64,000 bases of DNA, from assembly GCA_033296885.1 (NCBI GenBank), contig MU863894.1, positions 289,403-353,402 of the forward strand. Reading direction: 5' to 3'. Of this stretch, positions 22,459 to 36,200 are shown one piece after another. How positions within the stretch are numbered: position 1 is the stretch's first letter; every line of letters starts with the position of its first letter. The stretch comes from Triangularia verruculosa. Taxonomy: Eukaryota; Ascomycota; Sordariomycetes; Sordariales; Podosporaceae. The notes below the pieces were generated by a model. That model had not been told where the DNA came from and ran no database searches. It worked only from the letters and a program-made list of their open reading frames with translations. The translations under genes and the position numbers were made by a program.

Positions 22459-25400
22459 TCATGTCCTGGGGTTCCTCAAGAATCCGACAACGCCACTGCA
22501 GTACCCAATCAAATCATCCAGCCTGTCTCTTTCCCGCGCTTGATGCTCCTTCCACCTGTCGAGCGCCTTGAGAAGGCAGTCGTTGGCCACGACAAGATCA
22601 TAGTGAAGCTTCAGGAAGACAGTCATCCAAGCCTGTGTCAGCTCGTAATCTCTCCTGGCAATCAACCTGCTGGTCAACGCCTTGATAAAGTGGAGCAGTT
22701 CGTTATTGTCGTAATCGTCCTCGCTCATGCCAATAGACAGAGAGCGGAGCTCGAGGTCCGCCGCCGATGGGGGGAGAGATTTGAGGTGCTCAATAAACTC
22801 GGTGTCTGTGTAAAATTAGTCATCTTGTTATTTTTCGAGGATCACAAAAGTGCGGGGGAACGTACAGTCACCCTTCTCACCGCAGGCAATCAGCTTGCTA
22901 GAGAAAGCCTTCTCCTGCCTGGCCGCATCAAGCTGCGTTATCCTCGACGCAACCTCCTTGCCCTCCTTGTCCTCTTCGACAGGAGGCAGCAGTGAGTTTG
23001 ATCCACCGACAGTTGGCAAGAAGAATGGTGCCTTTTCTGGTGCCTTGGGCGCCTCCTTTGGCTTGTTCCTTTGCTTGATCAGGTCGATGTGCAGGAGGGT
23101 CTGCCACCTGCTCTTGGGGACCAGAGACAGGGTCATCATGTCGGACGAGAGCTGGTCGATTACCGGCGCCGTGACACCGTCATCGGCAGGCTCCAGGCTG
23201 TCATCCTCGAAGGCTGCGTCGATGAGACCTTGGCCGCCTTCACCAGATGCCGTTGGCAAAGAACCGGCCGCATCGCCAATTTCTGCTTCCGAAATTTGCC
23301 TGGTTGGGACGTGCTTGAAGATGGTTCTGTTGGTCCACAACTGCACGCCTAGGCTGCCTTTGCAAGATCCCGCCAAGTACTCGCCCGTGTTGGAAAAGGC
23401 GAGAGCGGTGCAGGGGGTCTCGGTGCGGAATGCATCAATGAGATGGCTCGTTGGCAAGTCCCAGACGCGAATAATGCAGTCTTGAGAAGCAGCGATGATC
23501 CACCTCCCGTCGTTGGAGAAGCAAAAGTCGTTGATGTCGCCGCGGCAGCCCCAGAATTCTCTGATGGTTTGCTTGGTTCCGATATCAACCACCCGAATAG
23601 AGTGGTCATCGCAGGCGAAGGCGATGAGATCGTTTCCAGGGTGGTAACGACAGGCAACAATCTTGGTCATGGGTGCCCAGTTGATCTCCTCAAGGAGGTT
23701 GCCGGTGGAGAAGTCCCAAAACTTGATTTTCCCGTCCAGCGAACACGAGGTAATGGTTGTGTTGAGAGAATCAACAACAAGGCCAGTTACTGCCGCCGTG
23801 TGTTTGCCCGTGCCTGGCGGAAAGCTCTGGGTTGAGCGTGCCTGAAGTTCGTTGACCTTGTCCAACGCTCTCAACTGCATCATCTTGATCTGCCTTAGTT
23901 GTGCAGGTGTCAACCTGGAAGGGAACCGTTGCTTGTGTCGCCCGGACTGGAGGTTATAAGTGTCAATACTGCCACCTTCCGATCCAACCACGGCAAAAGT
24001 GCCACACGAGCTGATGGCCACAGTGGATACATTCATTCCGTCGCCAGTCTTGAACGCCCAACGACCGGCCTTTTTTCGTCCCCAAAACCATGTACGAGCC
24101 CACGGGTCGTTCTTATGAGCTGTCACCACACTCTCCCATCCTGTCATTCCACTTAGCTCGGCATTTGAGTATTTGGTGTTGTTGGCCTTGTCCCAGATGA
24201 CTTGCTTCCCTGGCATAGCACCAATGCCACCATCACGGTTCAAGGAAGACGCAATACATGTAATCTCTGGGGCCTTCAGATCTTCCAAAGTTGTGCTTGG
24301 ACCCTGAAGAAGAGATCCACCAGCAAGAATGCCCGCCTTCTTCGCCTTCTTCCGGATGGCACCTTGTGATAGTTCAGTACTTTGACCATCCCTCCGCAAA
24401 CTCCACCCCCACAGACTCCTGTCATGTCCGCCGCTCATAAGCCACTTATTTCCAGCTTCTGCGCCATCGAAATCGGACGGCAAGAATTGCAAGCAGCTAA
24501 CAGGCGCGGCATGGCCGCTTCGCTGGTGCAAAATGCGAGGCACTGGCGAAAATGGCGTCTCGTCGAAAATCCAAGACTTGAGCGAGTTATCGAGACCACT
24601 TGTGATAATCACTGGCTGACCGGGAAGAAACTCGATCTTGCTGATACCGCCACCCACGGCCTTGTTTCGTGATGGAGGATTGTGTGCACTGCGCAAAACA
24701 CCCATGGACCGCCCTCCCTTGTTGAGATCCCACAATGTCACATCTCCACTGAGGCTGGTTGCCGTAGCCATAACACCGTCCTTCCGGCCATCCTCTCCAG
24801 CCCCTTGGCCATCGGTTCGGAATGAGATGCAGGTAACAGGAGCGTCTTCAGTACCGGCTTGAAGCTGCAAAACCTTCTTGTCTGTGAGCACGTTCTGGAT
24901 CACCAAGGCACCCCCAGAATAAGAAATGGCGAGCAGCGACAGGGCAGGAGAGGGCTGGAGGCAGGTCACAGATCCGCTGTTTGGCGCAGGCGGCAGAATC
25001 GTATAGACGTGCTTTCCGGTACTGACGTTCCAAATTTCAACCCAGCCATCCTTCCGTCCGACAAAAATCTTGTTTAGGTACGTGGGCATGTTGCAGACAC
25101 CGCCTGTGATTTCATTGTCGCCTCTCTTGGCGGCCGCAGTGAAGAGCGTCGTGTAGTGCTCCAATGTGGCCGACTTGAACACTTCTATCCTCGTAACGCA
25201 GCATGCGATGATCCAAGAACCGAAAATGGTGATCTGTTTGATAGGTTGATCCAGGTCGGCGGGAAGCTGAAGTTCGGCGGCCTTCTTACCGCGCTGGAAA
25301 GCCCATAGTCCCTGAGCCTGACCCTGGCTGGGATTGCCCCAAGCAGCATACACTCTCTCTTTCCACGCACATGTAGCAGTGATATCAGCGGGAGTCTGAG

Positions 25401-25732
25401 GGCGGGTGACGAATACAAGGTTGAGACCGCGCTTGAGATCGTAGGTTTGAAGAGCGCGGCCGACAGAGGTGGTGATCTGAAAGGTGGTTTTGCCCAGGGG
25501 AATCGTCGCAAAGGGAACGCTGGTCGGAGAAACTAAACCTATGGTCTGAAGACATCAAGAGCGTTAGAATCATTTCCATCACGAATTTCACTATGTCCTG
25601 ATGTTGGCTGGTGCATACCCGGAAAGGCGCAAAAATGGCCGAACCGCTCTTTCTGGAGGATGGCTGCGCTTTCACGATCGCATCGCGCTTTTGCCGCTTT
25701 GTCGAGGGGTGATCTGGCTCTGAGTGAGGCAT
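22459..25732 (-). CDS. UTP21: U3 snoRNP/SSU processome WD40 protein UTP21 (WDR36), three exons
   Basis: Component of the UTP-B complex, which binds the 5' part of pre-rRNA and U3 in early small-subunit assembly in the nucleolus. Exons 25732-25619, 25545-22866 and 22805-22459 give 1046 residues. A basic N-terminus (KRQKRD) precedes two tandem WD40 propellers covering about residues 50-740 (many GH...WD-like blades, such as GKIKFWDFSTGNLL, DCIIRVWDLPT). The C-terminal Utp21 domain follows (TEFIEHLKSL, ALTSRLIARRDYELTQAW). The ATG at 25732 (MPHSEPD) was used because the longer frame has no ATG. For intron 2 the GTACGT donor was preferred; an in-frame alternative donor 6 nt upstream (GTGACT) would alter two residues. 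It is divergent from VIP1 over 1.4 kb. Confidence 0.93.
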
Positions 25733-27133
25733 GGTAGTCGCGTTGCAGCTCGCGAGGAGCTCTTTGTCACAAAAAACCACGGTATGGGTTGCCAATGGCT
25801 TTTGCCGCGATTAGTATTCCGTTGATGGAAGTTTTTCCCACAGCAGCAGCCTCACTGAACCAAGCCAGTCTAGAAATTTTCGGCCACACATGGGAAAGGG
25901 GACTTTGTGCCCCACCAAGTCTTTGGAATCGGCCCCACAACCGCCGAGCACCAACCACCGACCGGTGGACGGGAGGGTGCCGAGAGGAATGCCAAGATAG
26001 AATCCGGCCGGCAGCCACACCCGCTCCGGATTACGGACATGAAGTTCGACGCCATCATCGAGAATCTGAACTATAACAGGGGCTTTCATGCAAGCCAGCC
26101 GAAAGCTTCTTCACCGCCTGTTTTTCTCGGGACAAGCCAGCCAGCATGACCTATGGGGACTCGACATGACACGAGCGTAGCAGATGACAACCGATAGCGG
26201 GTCACGCGAGCACTTACCCGTTACGCACAATGGGTACATAATGCCACCATTTGGCCACAGCTGGTGCAATTGACGAAATCAGCAGCAGCGCAAACCTGGA
26301 CTGTCGAAGATTGTGGGAGGAATGACATGCAGATGGAACATCAGAGCATGCCTCAGGGTTGAGACAAGCTGTTCCATTCAATTGCAAACGGAAACAGAGA
26401 TAAGCTGAGTTTAAAGACATGAAGTGGAAGCTTCCCCACCACCCAATGACACATGTGGCTCGTGCTGGGGCGGCCAAGCGTCATCGTGCTTTGTGTGCCC
26501 CTCCCAGGTTTCCAAGTGCCCCGCCAGGAAAAAAATAGCCCTTGGTTGGTGTGGTTGGCAGCAGTGCAACCACGATTCGGGAGCTGGGTTGGCCCATCCA
26601 GTGAACCCAGCGAACCCAGTCGTGGCAGTCTGGCCATCTCCAACCCCTTGGCCCAAGCCCAGATCAGCTTCGATCGCGCTGTCCGCCCCTTCCATTTGCA
26701 TCTGCCATTTGCCATTGAAAACACAATCTACGGATACTACGGCTTGGCTGGGTCATCTACCCCGGGCTCTTGATTTTCACGTGGAAGGGCCCCCAGAGCG
26801 GGATCGGATAGCGGCAGGGACTCCAGTCCAAAACAAAAGTACTTGTTTTGTGTTTCTTGCTTTTTGTTCAGCTTCGTTTCTTTTTCTCTGCCTGATAGAA
26901 AATCGGTTTATTCGTATTGTTGCTGGTCAGATTGTTTATTGCCACTGTCGTATTGGTCTTATCTTATTACTGGTTGTACTCGATATCGAAGCATATCCAG
27001 CCCGCCCATATCTCCGTCTCTTTGATCCCCCCTGAAGCTTCTTGTCCTTTTTGTTCTCATCCAGTGCCCAGCCGCAAGCCACCAAACAAGAGCTCAGTGC
27101 GCTCTTTCGGGTGCCTGCGTCTTGTCCATAGCC
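25733..27133. other. Divergent intergenic region between UTP21 and VIP1
   Basis: This 1.4 kb holds the two promoters and leaders. It has a T-rich stretch at 26860-26960 on the VIP1 side, probably in the leader. Open frames such as 26424-27035 (plus) overlap others and show no domain. No tRNA-like element was found. Confidence 0.55.
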
Positions 27134-30100
27134 ATGGACACAACCTCTGGCACGCCAAAGCTTGACGAAGCAGGTCGGCCATCTGTGGAGTCCACAGAAC
27201 CGGTGAACGGATACTTTGCGCCACAAGAAGAGAAGGGAAAAGCAAAGGAAAATGCAGAGTCAACTGCCAGCTCAACGTCGCCAGCAGCGACACCGGCGGC
27301 CACTCCGATACCAGCACCAGTCTCTCCGGCCAGAACTAGAACACACCGAACCAGCTTTCATATGCGCAACCTCTCCTCCTCCTCTCTCGCCAGCCTCACC
27401 AGCCGCAAGAGCAAGCAGGCAGATCCTGGGACCACTCTCGCCGAGGCCCACGCCGACCGCGCAAATCTCTCCATGCCCCCACCTTCTGCGGTTACTCACC
27501 AAACGTTGAAAGCCCATCTGCCAACCTCTCAAGGTCACCTCGTCCGTCGAGACTCGTCCCATTTCGACCCCTGGAGCGAAGACGCCACCAGCCTCCGTCG
27601 AGTCCCGACCGACTCTTCAGAACAGCCCTATTCCCCTCGAGATTTTGCTGCTGATTCTTCTTCGGCAACTGCCATTGACGAATCCGAGACCCCTCGGCTG
27701 TTACCCAACACTCAGAGCGAGATAGGCCTATATCGCCACAATCAACTTCCGGAGCCCGCGTACCGCAGCGCCCGCTCTTCCTTTTCCGAAGCTGGCGCAA
27801 GTGTCAGCAACCGCATGAGCATTGGGTCAATCTATAGCATGGCATCTGTGCGTGGAGTCATCAGCTCGGCCGCCTCCGCCAACGGAAGCGATAACAATAG
27901 CAGCTCTGGCCTCCCCGGCCATCGTTCAGTATCCGGCATCATGGCAGCGAACAAGGCGGTCCAGCCCGAGGCCGGCGTGTCAAATGTGACGGTCACCACG
28001 GGCAGTCAGGGCTCCCACCAGGGTGCCCTCCAGCTTGCGCCTCGGGAGCCCAGAAGCCAGACAATCACTGACTTGGGGAAAACAACCGGCCAGCAGCCTC
28101 AACCGGCGGCAGATGCTCAGCAAAAGCCAGGTACAACCCCTACTCCTCGTCCCCAGCCGACCCGATCTAGAAGCCGGGCCAAGCGCAGGTTCAGTGGTAG
28201 TACCGCAGCCAGCAGCCATAGCCCCAGCGGCGATCGCGTCGTTTCTCACCACCACCATCGCGGCGAGAAAGAAGAGCCCAAGCCTGCCCCTTGGGGCGTC
28301 ATTGGCGTCTGCGCGCTTGACGTCAAGGCCAGGAGCAAGCCTAGTAGAAATATCTTGAACCGCCTGATTCAGAACCGCGAGTTTGACGTTCTTGTGTTTG
28401 GAGACAAGGTTATTCTCGATGAATCCATCGAGAACTGGCCCATCTGCGACTACCTGATTTCTTTTTACTCTGACGGCTTCCCCCTCGATAAGGCTATCGC
28501 GTACGTCAAGGCCAGAAAGCCATTCTGTGTCAACGACGTGCCTATGCAAAAGATTCTGTGGGACAGAAGACTGTGTTTGAGACTGTTGGATAGAATCAAC
28601 GTCCCCACTCCTCCAAGAATCGAAGTCAACCGGGATGGCGGCCCCACATTGCTTACGCCTGACGTCTGCAAGCATATCAAGGACATCAGTGGGATCGTCT
28701 TTGAACCTACGGATCCTGACCCGGAAGCGGCGAAGGCAGCTGTTCCCCGAAAGGTTGAGCTGCTGGACGGCGGTGATATTCTGTCTGTTGATGGGACGCT
28801 GATCAAGAAGCCATTTGTCGAGAAGCCAACCAGCGGCGAGGACCACAACATCATCATCTACTTCCCTTCTTCGGCCGGCGGTGGTGCGAGGAAGCTTTTC
28901 CGGAAGATCGGCAACAAGAGCAGTGAGTATGTCGAAGGGCTATCAATCCCGCGGTGCATCACCCAACCAGAGGAGAGTTTCATCTATGAACGCTTTATGC
29001 AAGTGGACAACGCTGAGGATGTGAAAGCTTACACGGTTGGGCCGGCATACTGCCATGCCGAGACGAGAAAGTCCCCCGTGGTAGATGGTGTGGTGAGGCG
29101 TAACACGCATGGCAAAGAGGTCCGATACGTTACAGGGTTGAGCGCGGAGGAAAAGGAGATCGCCAGCAAGATCAGCACCGCGTTTGGTCAGCGCGTCTGC
29201 GGTTTCGACTTTTTGCGCGCTGGTGGGAAAAGCTATGTGATCGATGTCAACGGCTGGAGCTTCGTCAAAGACAACGATGATTACTATGACCACTGCGCCA
29301 ACATTCTCAAGGAGATCTTCATCAAAGAGAAGCTGCGCAAAGAAGGGCTTACTCCTCCGATTCCATCGCCTGCGATCTCCGACGTGGACCCTATGGCGGC
29401 CAGTCTGGCGGTTCGTGCGGCATATGCGAGCAAAGAAAAGGAGTTGGCTGCCCATGTGGCTGCTCAGCAGGCGCAAAGTAGGGCAAGCATGGACAAGCCT
29501 GCTGCGGTCAGGGACGTGCCTAGTGAGGTCATCAGCAGCCAGACGGTCACGGTCAAGGGAGACTCGAAGCACGGGAGCATACCTGCTAGTCCTTTGGCCA
29601 GTCAATTTTCGTCTACGGTGGCTGAGAGTGTACCTTCTACTGCGCCCACCACCGTTTCTGCGGCTCCTTCTGTCTTGCAGGTTGACACCCCGACGACTGT
29701 CTCCGCTGTCCAAGACGAGCAGGAGCCTCCCCCTCCGCCGCCCCCTAAGCCTAGCTGGAAGCTCAAGGGTGTCGTGTCCGTTATTCGCCACGCCGACCGA
29801 ACGCCAAAGCAAAAGTACAAGTTCACTTTCCATACAGCGCCATTCATTGAGCTTCTCAAGGGCCATCAAGAAGAAGTCCTCTTGATCGGTGAGCCTGCCC
29901 TCGCCAGCGTCCTCGATGCTGTGGACGTGGCGACGAGAGCCGGTGTTGAGGACCCCAACAAGCTCAAGGCTCTCCGCAATGTACTCATCAAAAAAGGCAG
30001 CTGGGCCGGAACCAAAGTTCAGATCAAGCCCATGTTCAGGAAGAAGCCCGAAGATAGGGACAAGAAAAAGGACAAGAAGAGCGACACTCCCGCCGAAGAT

Positions 30101-32693
30101 GAGAGCACGACCAACAATAGAAATGAGATCGACACCATCAAGGAAGACGACCATCCTATCCTGACCGAAACCGAGGGCGAGGGCGATAAGGCCGACAGCG
30201 ATGCGTACAAGACTCGGCGGTCGGCTAAGCGCCACGACTCTCTGTCTGGTGTCACCATGTCCAAGTTCACCGCCGCGGAAGAGAGCCTCGTACTCGACAA
30301 ACTTCAGCTCATTGTCAAATGGGGAGGCGAGCCTACCCATTCGGCCCGCTACCAGTCCCAAGAACTCGGCGAGAGCATGCGCAGTGATTTGGGTCTCATG
30401 AATCGGGAGGTTCTTGACGAAGTCCACGTCTTCAGCTCTTCTGAGCGCCGCGTCGTTACATCAGCCCAGATCTGGGCCGCCAGCTTCCTCAACAAGAAGG
30501 ATGTGCCCGAGAATTTTATCACCATTCGTAAGGACCTTTTGGATGACTCCAACGCGGCCAAAGACGAGATGGATAAGGTGAAGAAGAAGCTTAAGGGGCT
30601 TCTTCGCAAGGGCAACGAGAGGCCGCCCCAGTTTGCCTGGCCAGATAACATGCCTGAGCCGGCCGAGGTGCAGACGAGGGTGGTGCAGCTGATGAATTTC
30701 CACCGGAAGGTCATGCAGCACAACTATGCCAAATTGTATAGTGGTGCAGTGAACTCACTGAGCGCCATCAATAATCCATCGCCCGCTGGCAGCGACAAGG
30801 CTGCTGATGGACACTCGACGTCGGCTGTATCAATCGCGTCGCTTGCGTCGGTCGGTTCGCTGTCGCAGGCCAACGCCGTGACGGGCATCCAAGCGAGGTG
30901 GTGCTGTGGTGAAGATGCGGAACTGTTCAAGGAGCGCTGGGAAAAGCTCTTCGCCGAGTTCTGCGACGGTGAGAAGGTTGACCCAAGCAAAATCTCGGAG
31001 CTCTATGATACCATGAAGTTCGATGCCCTGCACAACCGTCAGTTTCTTGAGTGGGTGTTTGCGCCATCAAAGAGCATGCTCGAGGACGAGTATAAGACGA
31101 ACTTTGGGAAGGACCCATCGCCAGGGGCATCTTCGTCTCCGTCGGCTTCCAATGCGAAGACTTCGACCTCGTCGGCACCAGGATCTAGCTCTGCGCCAGC
31201 GATCGTCAGCGGCAAGGATTCGGAGGATAGTGTTCGAACGGCACCTCTGCCAGAAGAAACTAAAACAGAGAGATCAACATCGAGTCTTAGTGAGAAGATT
31301 GAGAAGGAGAGCCACAAGGCTGTGAAGCGAATCTTCCGTAGGAGGTCGTTCCTCAACGGTCTGCGCCCCTCGAGCAATGTCGACGCCGAGCTTCCAGAGA
31401 GGTACTTCCACCTCCACCGTGGCAACAGCCAGACCAAGGCCAAAACCGACGCCCGGTTCGAGCCCCTTCGGGAGCTGTACCAGCTGGCAAAGGTCCTCTT
31501 TGATTTCATCTGCCCGCAGGAATACGGCATTTCCGACAGCGAGAAGCTCGAGATTGGCCTTCTCACCTCGCTCCCGTTGCTCAAGGAAATCGTCCAAGAC
31601 CTCGAGGACATGCAAGCTTCCGAGGAGGCCAAGTCTTTCATCTACTTTACCAAAGAATCTCACATCTACACGCTGCTTAACTGCATTCTGGAAGGCGGCC
31701 TCGAGACCAAGATCAAGCGGGCCACCATCCCCGAGCTGGATTACCTGTCGCAGATCTCCTTTGAGCTGTACGAAATGCCGGCCAACCCACCCATTGACGC
31801 CGAAGGTACGCCCGTGTTCAACTACAGCATCAAGATTACGATTAGCCCAGGCTGTCACGTGTTCGACCCGCTGGACGTTCAGCTTGACAGCAAGCATTGC
31901 ATTGGGTGCGCGCCCAGGAGGAGCTTGACGGCTCATGCGGACTGGATGTTTGTTATTGAGACGTTGAGGGCAAAGTTCCATCAGTAAGTCTAACCTGTTC
32001 TGCTTTCTGCTTTGTTGTGTTGTTTTCTTCTGGCTTGGAAGATATTCCTCTGCTCCGGCGCCTCCCCCCCCCCCCCGGGTTCCCGCCCGCTAGCCCGTCC
32101 ACCTCATGCCATGCCAGACCTATATCAGAGGCGGTGGGCTACCCAGAAAAGACGGACCTCTGGTTGCGAAGTTTTGGTGATCTTGTTGGTCACGTTTGCG
32201 CATTTATATCAGAAAGCTATATTTGTGGATCAATAACTGACGCATCCTGCTTCTTCCCAGAGTAAAATTGCCCAAGACCTTTTTGGCCGTCAACCTATCG
32301 GATGCCTTCACGTTTCAAGAAAAGCAACACAACAGCGAGGAGAATGTCACTACTCCTGGCTCTTCCGGCGGCGGGGCTGTGGGTGAGGGGGCTGGCGGCG
32401 GCGAGAAGGAGGGCGAGAGTTTAGAGATGAATGAGCATGCCGACGCCGCCGCTCCTGTTGATGCTACAGGTGAAACTGCGCAGGGTACTGCTGCCACTTC
32501 CGAACCCGCCGCCATCGCTGTTAACGATGAGGTGGAGACTGCCACGCCGACGAATGAGTCTGTCAGTACTGGTGTGGCGACCTCTAAGACGGATGAGATC
32601 AAGGCAGAAGTCGAAGAAGCGGTGCAAGGAGGTGGTGCGGATGATGCGTCTACACCTGTACCCACACCGGTGACCACCACTGACAAGGAGTAA
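27134..32693 (+). CDS. VIP1: Bifunctional inositol hexakisphosphate/diphosphoinositol kinase-phosphatase (Vip1/Asp1/PPIP5K), two exons
   Basis: Makes 1-diphosphate inositol pyrophosphates (IP7/IP8) and can remove the same phosphate; these molecules signal phosphate status and polarity. Exons 27134-31983 and 32261-32693 give 1760 residues. Residues 1-380 are disordered, Ser/Thr/Ala-rich. An ATP-grasp kinase domain runs about 388-735 (GVIGVCALDVKARSKPSRN, CGFDFLRAGGKSYVIDVNG). A histidine-acid-phosphatase domain follows, with the RHADRTPK motif at 885 and an acidic insert about 965-1030 (KKPEDRDKKKDKKSDTP). The 277 nt intron (GTAAGT...TTCCCAG) joins FH-QVKLPKTF. The last 120 residues after it are acidic and Ala/Thr-rich. 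The ATG at 27134 is the first in frame. The protein is longer than yeast Vip1 because of the disordered ends. Confidence 0.95.
32064..32076. repeat. C homopolymer inside the VIP1 intron
   Basis: A run of about 13 C within the 277 nt intron. Homopolymer length is often mis-assembled; because it is intronic it does not alter the protein model. Confidence 0.85.
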
Positions 32694-33047
32694 GCCACCA
32701 CCGCGGTACTGATACGGGACGGGTGGGTGGATAAGGAGAAGCTTGTGTGTGTGGTCAGGGGGTGGTCAGTGTGTGGGCGGAGGGTGGTGGAGTGGTCTGG
32801 ATCGTATCCAGCCCGTTCTTGCCCTTGGCCCTTGGATCGGGAGTTCGAACCCGTCCTGCACTGTCAAGTAACCTGTTATCGTTCAGTGGGCCGGCCCGAA
32901 TCACCCAGCACACATTCTCTCACACACACCCCTCCATCCTATTTTTTTCTTGCTTGCTATTCTTGCTAGGCAAGCGGTCCTAGGAAAAGATATTGCCTGG
33001 CACTTAACGGCCCGAGAGTCTTTATATGAAGCGAGCTAGACCGGGGA

Positions 33048-33205
33048 GGGGGGGGGGGGGGGGGGGGGGGGTGGTTTTTTTTTAAACCAAACCAAATTTA
33101 AAAAAAATTTTTGCTTGGGGGTAAAAAAAAACACCGACAGGAAAGTGGAAAAAAAATNNNNNNNNNNCCCGCCCCCCCCCCGCCCCCCCCCCCCCCCCCC
33201 GCCTA
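33048..33205. other. Assembly gap (10 N) bounded by G and C homopolymers
   Basis: Ten N at 33158-33167. A run of about 24 G lies to the left (33048-33071), followed by T-, A- and G-rich simple sequence; runs of C follow on the right (about 33168-33201). Both flanks therefore read into G homopolymers when followed toward the gap from either side. This is low-quality sequence and no biology should be drawn from it. Confidence 0.95.
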
Positions 33206-36200
33206 GGTTGATCGATCACCACAGTTTCTACAACTTTTGCCTTGGCTGGTCTACAACTCACGGAACGGTCAAGGGAGAAAATAAGGTGTGATCTCGACCT
33301 GGGTTTTTCTTTGGCGCAAGTGGAGAGCTTTGCAACGAAGCAAGTTGGAGGATGATGGCGACGAGTCCCGAAGTTCCGCCTAAAGAGGGCCTTTAGCGTG
33401 TTTTCTTGTTGCTACTGCGCACCAGCTTCCTTTTCTTCTTCGAGCACTTTCACTTCTTTTTTTGTTAGCCTCGTCAGGGATAAAGTAAATGGCCCTAGGC
33501 TGGGGTGGGAAAGAAAACCTAGGAGAGCCGGGGGAGTGAGCCTTTTCCTCTCGATTAGGCAATCTGGCATTTACATCTGGGAGAGATCCGGGAACGGGGC
33601 AAATGGACAGGGTGTGTGGAATAGGGAAAAGAAATGGGTGTCACAAATTTTCTGTATCGTCCTACGCAAAAAGGGATATATCTGAGTAACGCGGCTTTTT
33701 CTCTCAAATGCTGTGGACCGCTAATGCAAACACGTACCACAAATGCTTTGTGGCGTTTGCTTGGACGGTCTAGGGAGGAGTCAGGAAGGGGTGGCTGTTG
33801 TTTCTTGGTTTCTGTTAGATACGAGTATGCCGAACAAGTTGGCCAAGGGAGAGATTAAGGAAGGGAGAGAGAGAGAGAGAGGAAAAGACACAAAGTTCAC
33901 CCATGGTTCGAGGGGCAACGGGTCCGGAGTTTTGCTGGTTATTACTTGGGATGAGTGTGATATGAAGCGCAATGACCGAACCAGGGAGATCGTGTCCGGG
34001 GAAACGCTGCTAGGAAGAAGTAAGGGGAGAGGACTGGCTTATAGACAAAAAGGGTAGACAAGGTTAGACAAATTTGTTCTTTGCTGCTCCTTTAGGCGTT
34101 CGTGATTCGTGTATACGGGGCTTATGGGTGATCTCTGTGGACTCGAAGCCATGGGTTCACGCCAGATCCGTATGGCTCTGTCCAAATTCGGCATTACCGT
34201 TCTCATTCGGTCGAGTAATACAGAGACGACAAGGTGATGGGTCACAAACTGATCATTGTACACAGACACACCACGAAACTTTGTGGGCTTTTGGGCAGTG
34301 CTTGGTTCCGGCTTCGCGGAAGCTGTGAGAGGGCGGGACGGGCCAGTCCAGTCATTCCTGCCGGGACTGGCGCGCCTCTGAGCTTATCTCCTCCCTTCAT
34401 GCTCTTTTAAGATGATTTTCCTGGAAATTTGCGTGTGCTGATGCAGTGGTAGTTTAGCTTTGGGGTTGGTCGATCCTGAAAGCTTTGTTCTTGTCTTCCC
34501 TTTTTGGAATATTCGATGCACGGAGGTTGCGCCCGAGGCCAAGCGAGTGTTAAGGAAGATCGGACAAGTGTAGGCCTCAAGATTTGCAGACGTTACACGT
34601 ATGTACGCTGGCGCTGTGATTCCGCGATTTGATGGGCATGAACTGAGATTAGATGACAGCGGCTCAGTCTTTACGGCATCACACACCGCATCGCCGGCCC
34701 AGGTGGTGAAGGTTACATTGACGGCCAACCGGTAAGTCGGCTCACCGAGTTCATCCCCGCTTGAGCAGCGGAGCAGAGGACCAGGCCCACCAGTTTCACT
34801 TCAGGATTTCTGCAAATGAGATCACAGCTCGTGCGTGAAATAATCACAATGTTCTCGACCTGATATGATGTCTAGGTTCAGAGAGCGGACTCGCCCGGTC
34901 GCGTCCAAAAGAAAGCGCTGGGTATGCTCATGTTTGCTGTTCGTCATTTCTTTGCATCAAGATGTCCAAGTGAAGGTGTAACATAGCCCAAAATTAACCG
35001 GATCTGGTTCGGACAGGTGGATGTTGAATGCTCTGTAGGAAGTCGGCCATTTGAGGATGTGTAGAAGGGGGGCAGGAACGACGAGGGGGCCTTGAACATG
35101 ATCTGCTCGGGTCCTGTCACAACTTATGCGCGCAATCCCACTTCCGTCATTCATCCGATCTTCAAGAGCGTCGAGATGTGTGCGAGGATGGTGGGTATCT
35201 CCTCGGCAAATGATGGGTTTGCTCCTAGACTTGGTCTGGTTAGAGTTGCGGAAGACGTTGAGATTTTGCAACGTCTTGGCTACACGAAGCGAGCGTAACC
35301 CTGGACCGTTGGAGCCATGACTTGGGCGCTGTAAGTGGTAGGGTCGCGTAGATTATCGCTTTTCAGTCATTCCTCCACTAGGCAGTAATGACAATATCAC
35401 ACCGTGGTGTGCTTTTGGTCTCCTAAGCCTTGAGGCAGCCTCATCGGAGTCGTTCCCGGAAGGCGTTCGTTGCAAGCCAAAACTTGGTTTCGCTGTGGCG
35501 GCACACAAGTCAGGGACACGGCCTTCAGATATCCCGTGACGAGATGGTGTGTTTGAATAAACGTCAGTGCGCATTCGGTTGCCGGCAAATCGAGGCTGTT
35601 GAGATGTTCATGACGACACAAACGTATTCCTTTGGCCCGTCCATTTCGCCTAGGTTGAATCCGGGGCCAACCAGCTTTGGCGTTATCGGATGGTTCATGT
35701 GGTCACCGAGGGCTTCCTGAAGCGTCTGATACTGCCGGTCTGCAGAGGGCTGATCGCAGCGCAAGATCGAGTAACACCCGCCAGATACAGATCGCCAAAG
35801 AGCCCACTCGCATGAAACTGAGCTGAATGGTGAGCAAACCGACCGTTGCTGCGTTTTTGCGGCTCTCTGGTATGCCTCACTCACTCTAGCCTTTACTTTA
35901 CAAGTTAAAGTCGGGTCGAGATCACCGATTTGCGCAAGTGATGCCTTTATCTATGCGAAACTAGGGCAATGGTGTTCCTTGGCGATTCTTTTCCCGACTG
36001 TTTGATATCGTGAAGTTGACTGACGCATAGACCAAGTTGCTGCAGGGGGGTCCTGGAACTGGTCGCATGTGTCTGAAGTCAGCAGAGCGGCAAGGTGGTT
36101 GCCAATTGGTCAGAGCATGGCCACCTTTTGGGCTGCAGCCCACGGGATGATCACTTTTGTGCATACGGGAGACCGGGTTGTTGACAGCTATCATGATGCT

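Noticed and set aside
32770..32880. tRNA-like boxes (TGGTGGAGTGG and GAGTTCGAACCC)
   Set aside because: The A- and B-box words are there, but the T-arm stem has mismatches, there is no anticodon arm with a 7 nt loop and no acceptor stem pairs.
33860..33885. (GA)n run as a functional site
   Set aside because: Short simple repeat in gene-poor DNA; nothing links it to a promoter.
34384..34728. 114-residue frame (minus)
   Set aside because: Starts with TTG, no domain, isolated; probably chance.
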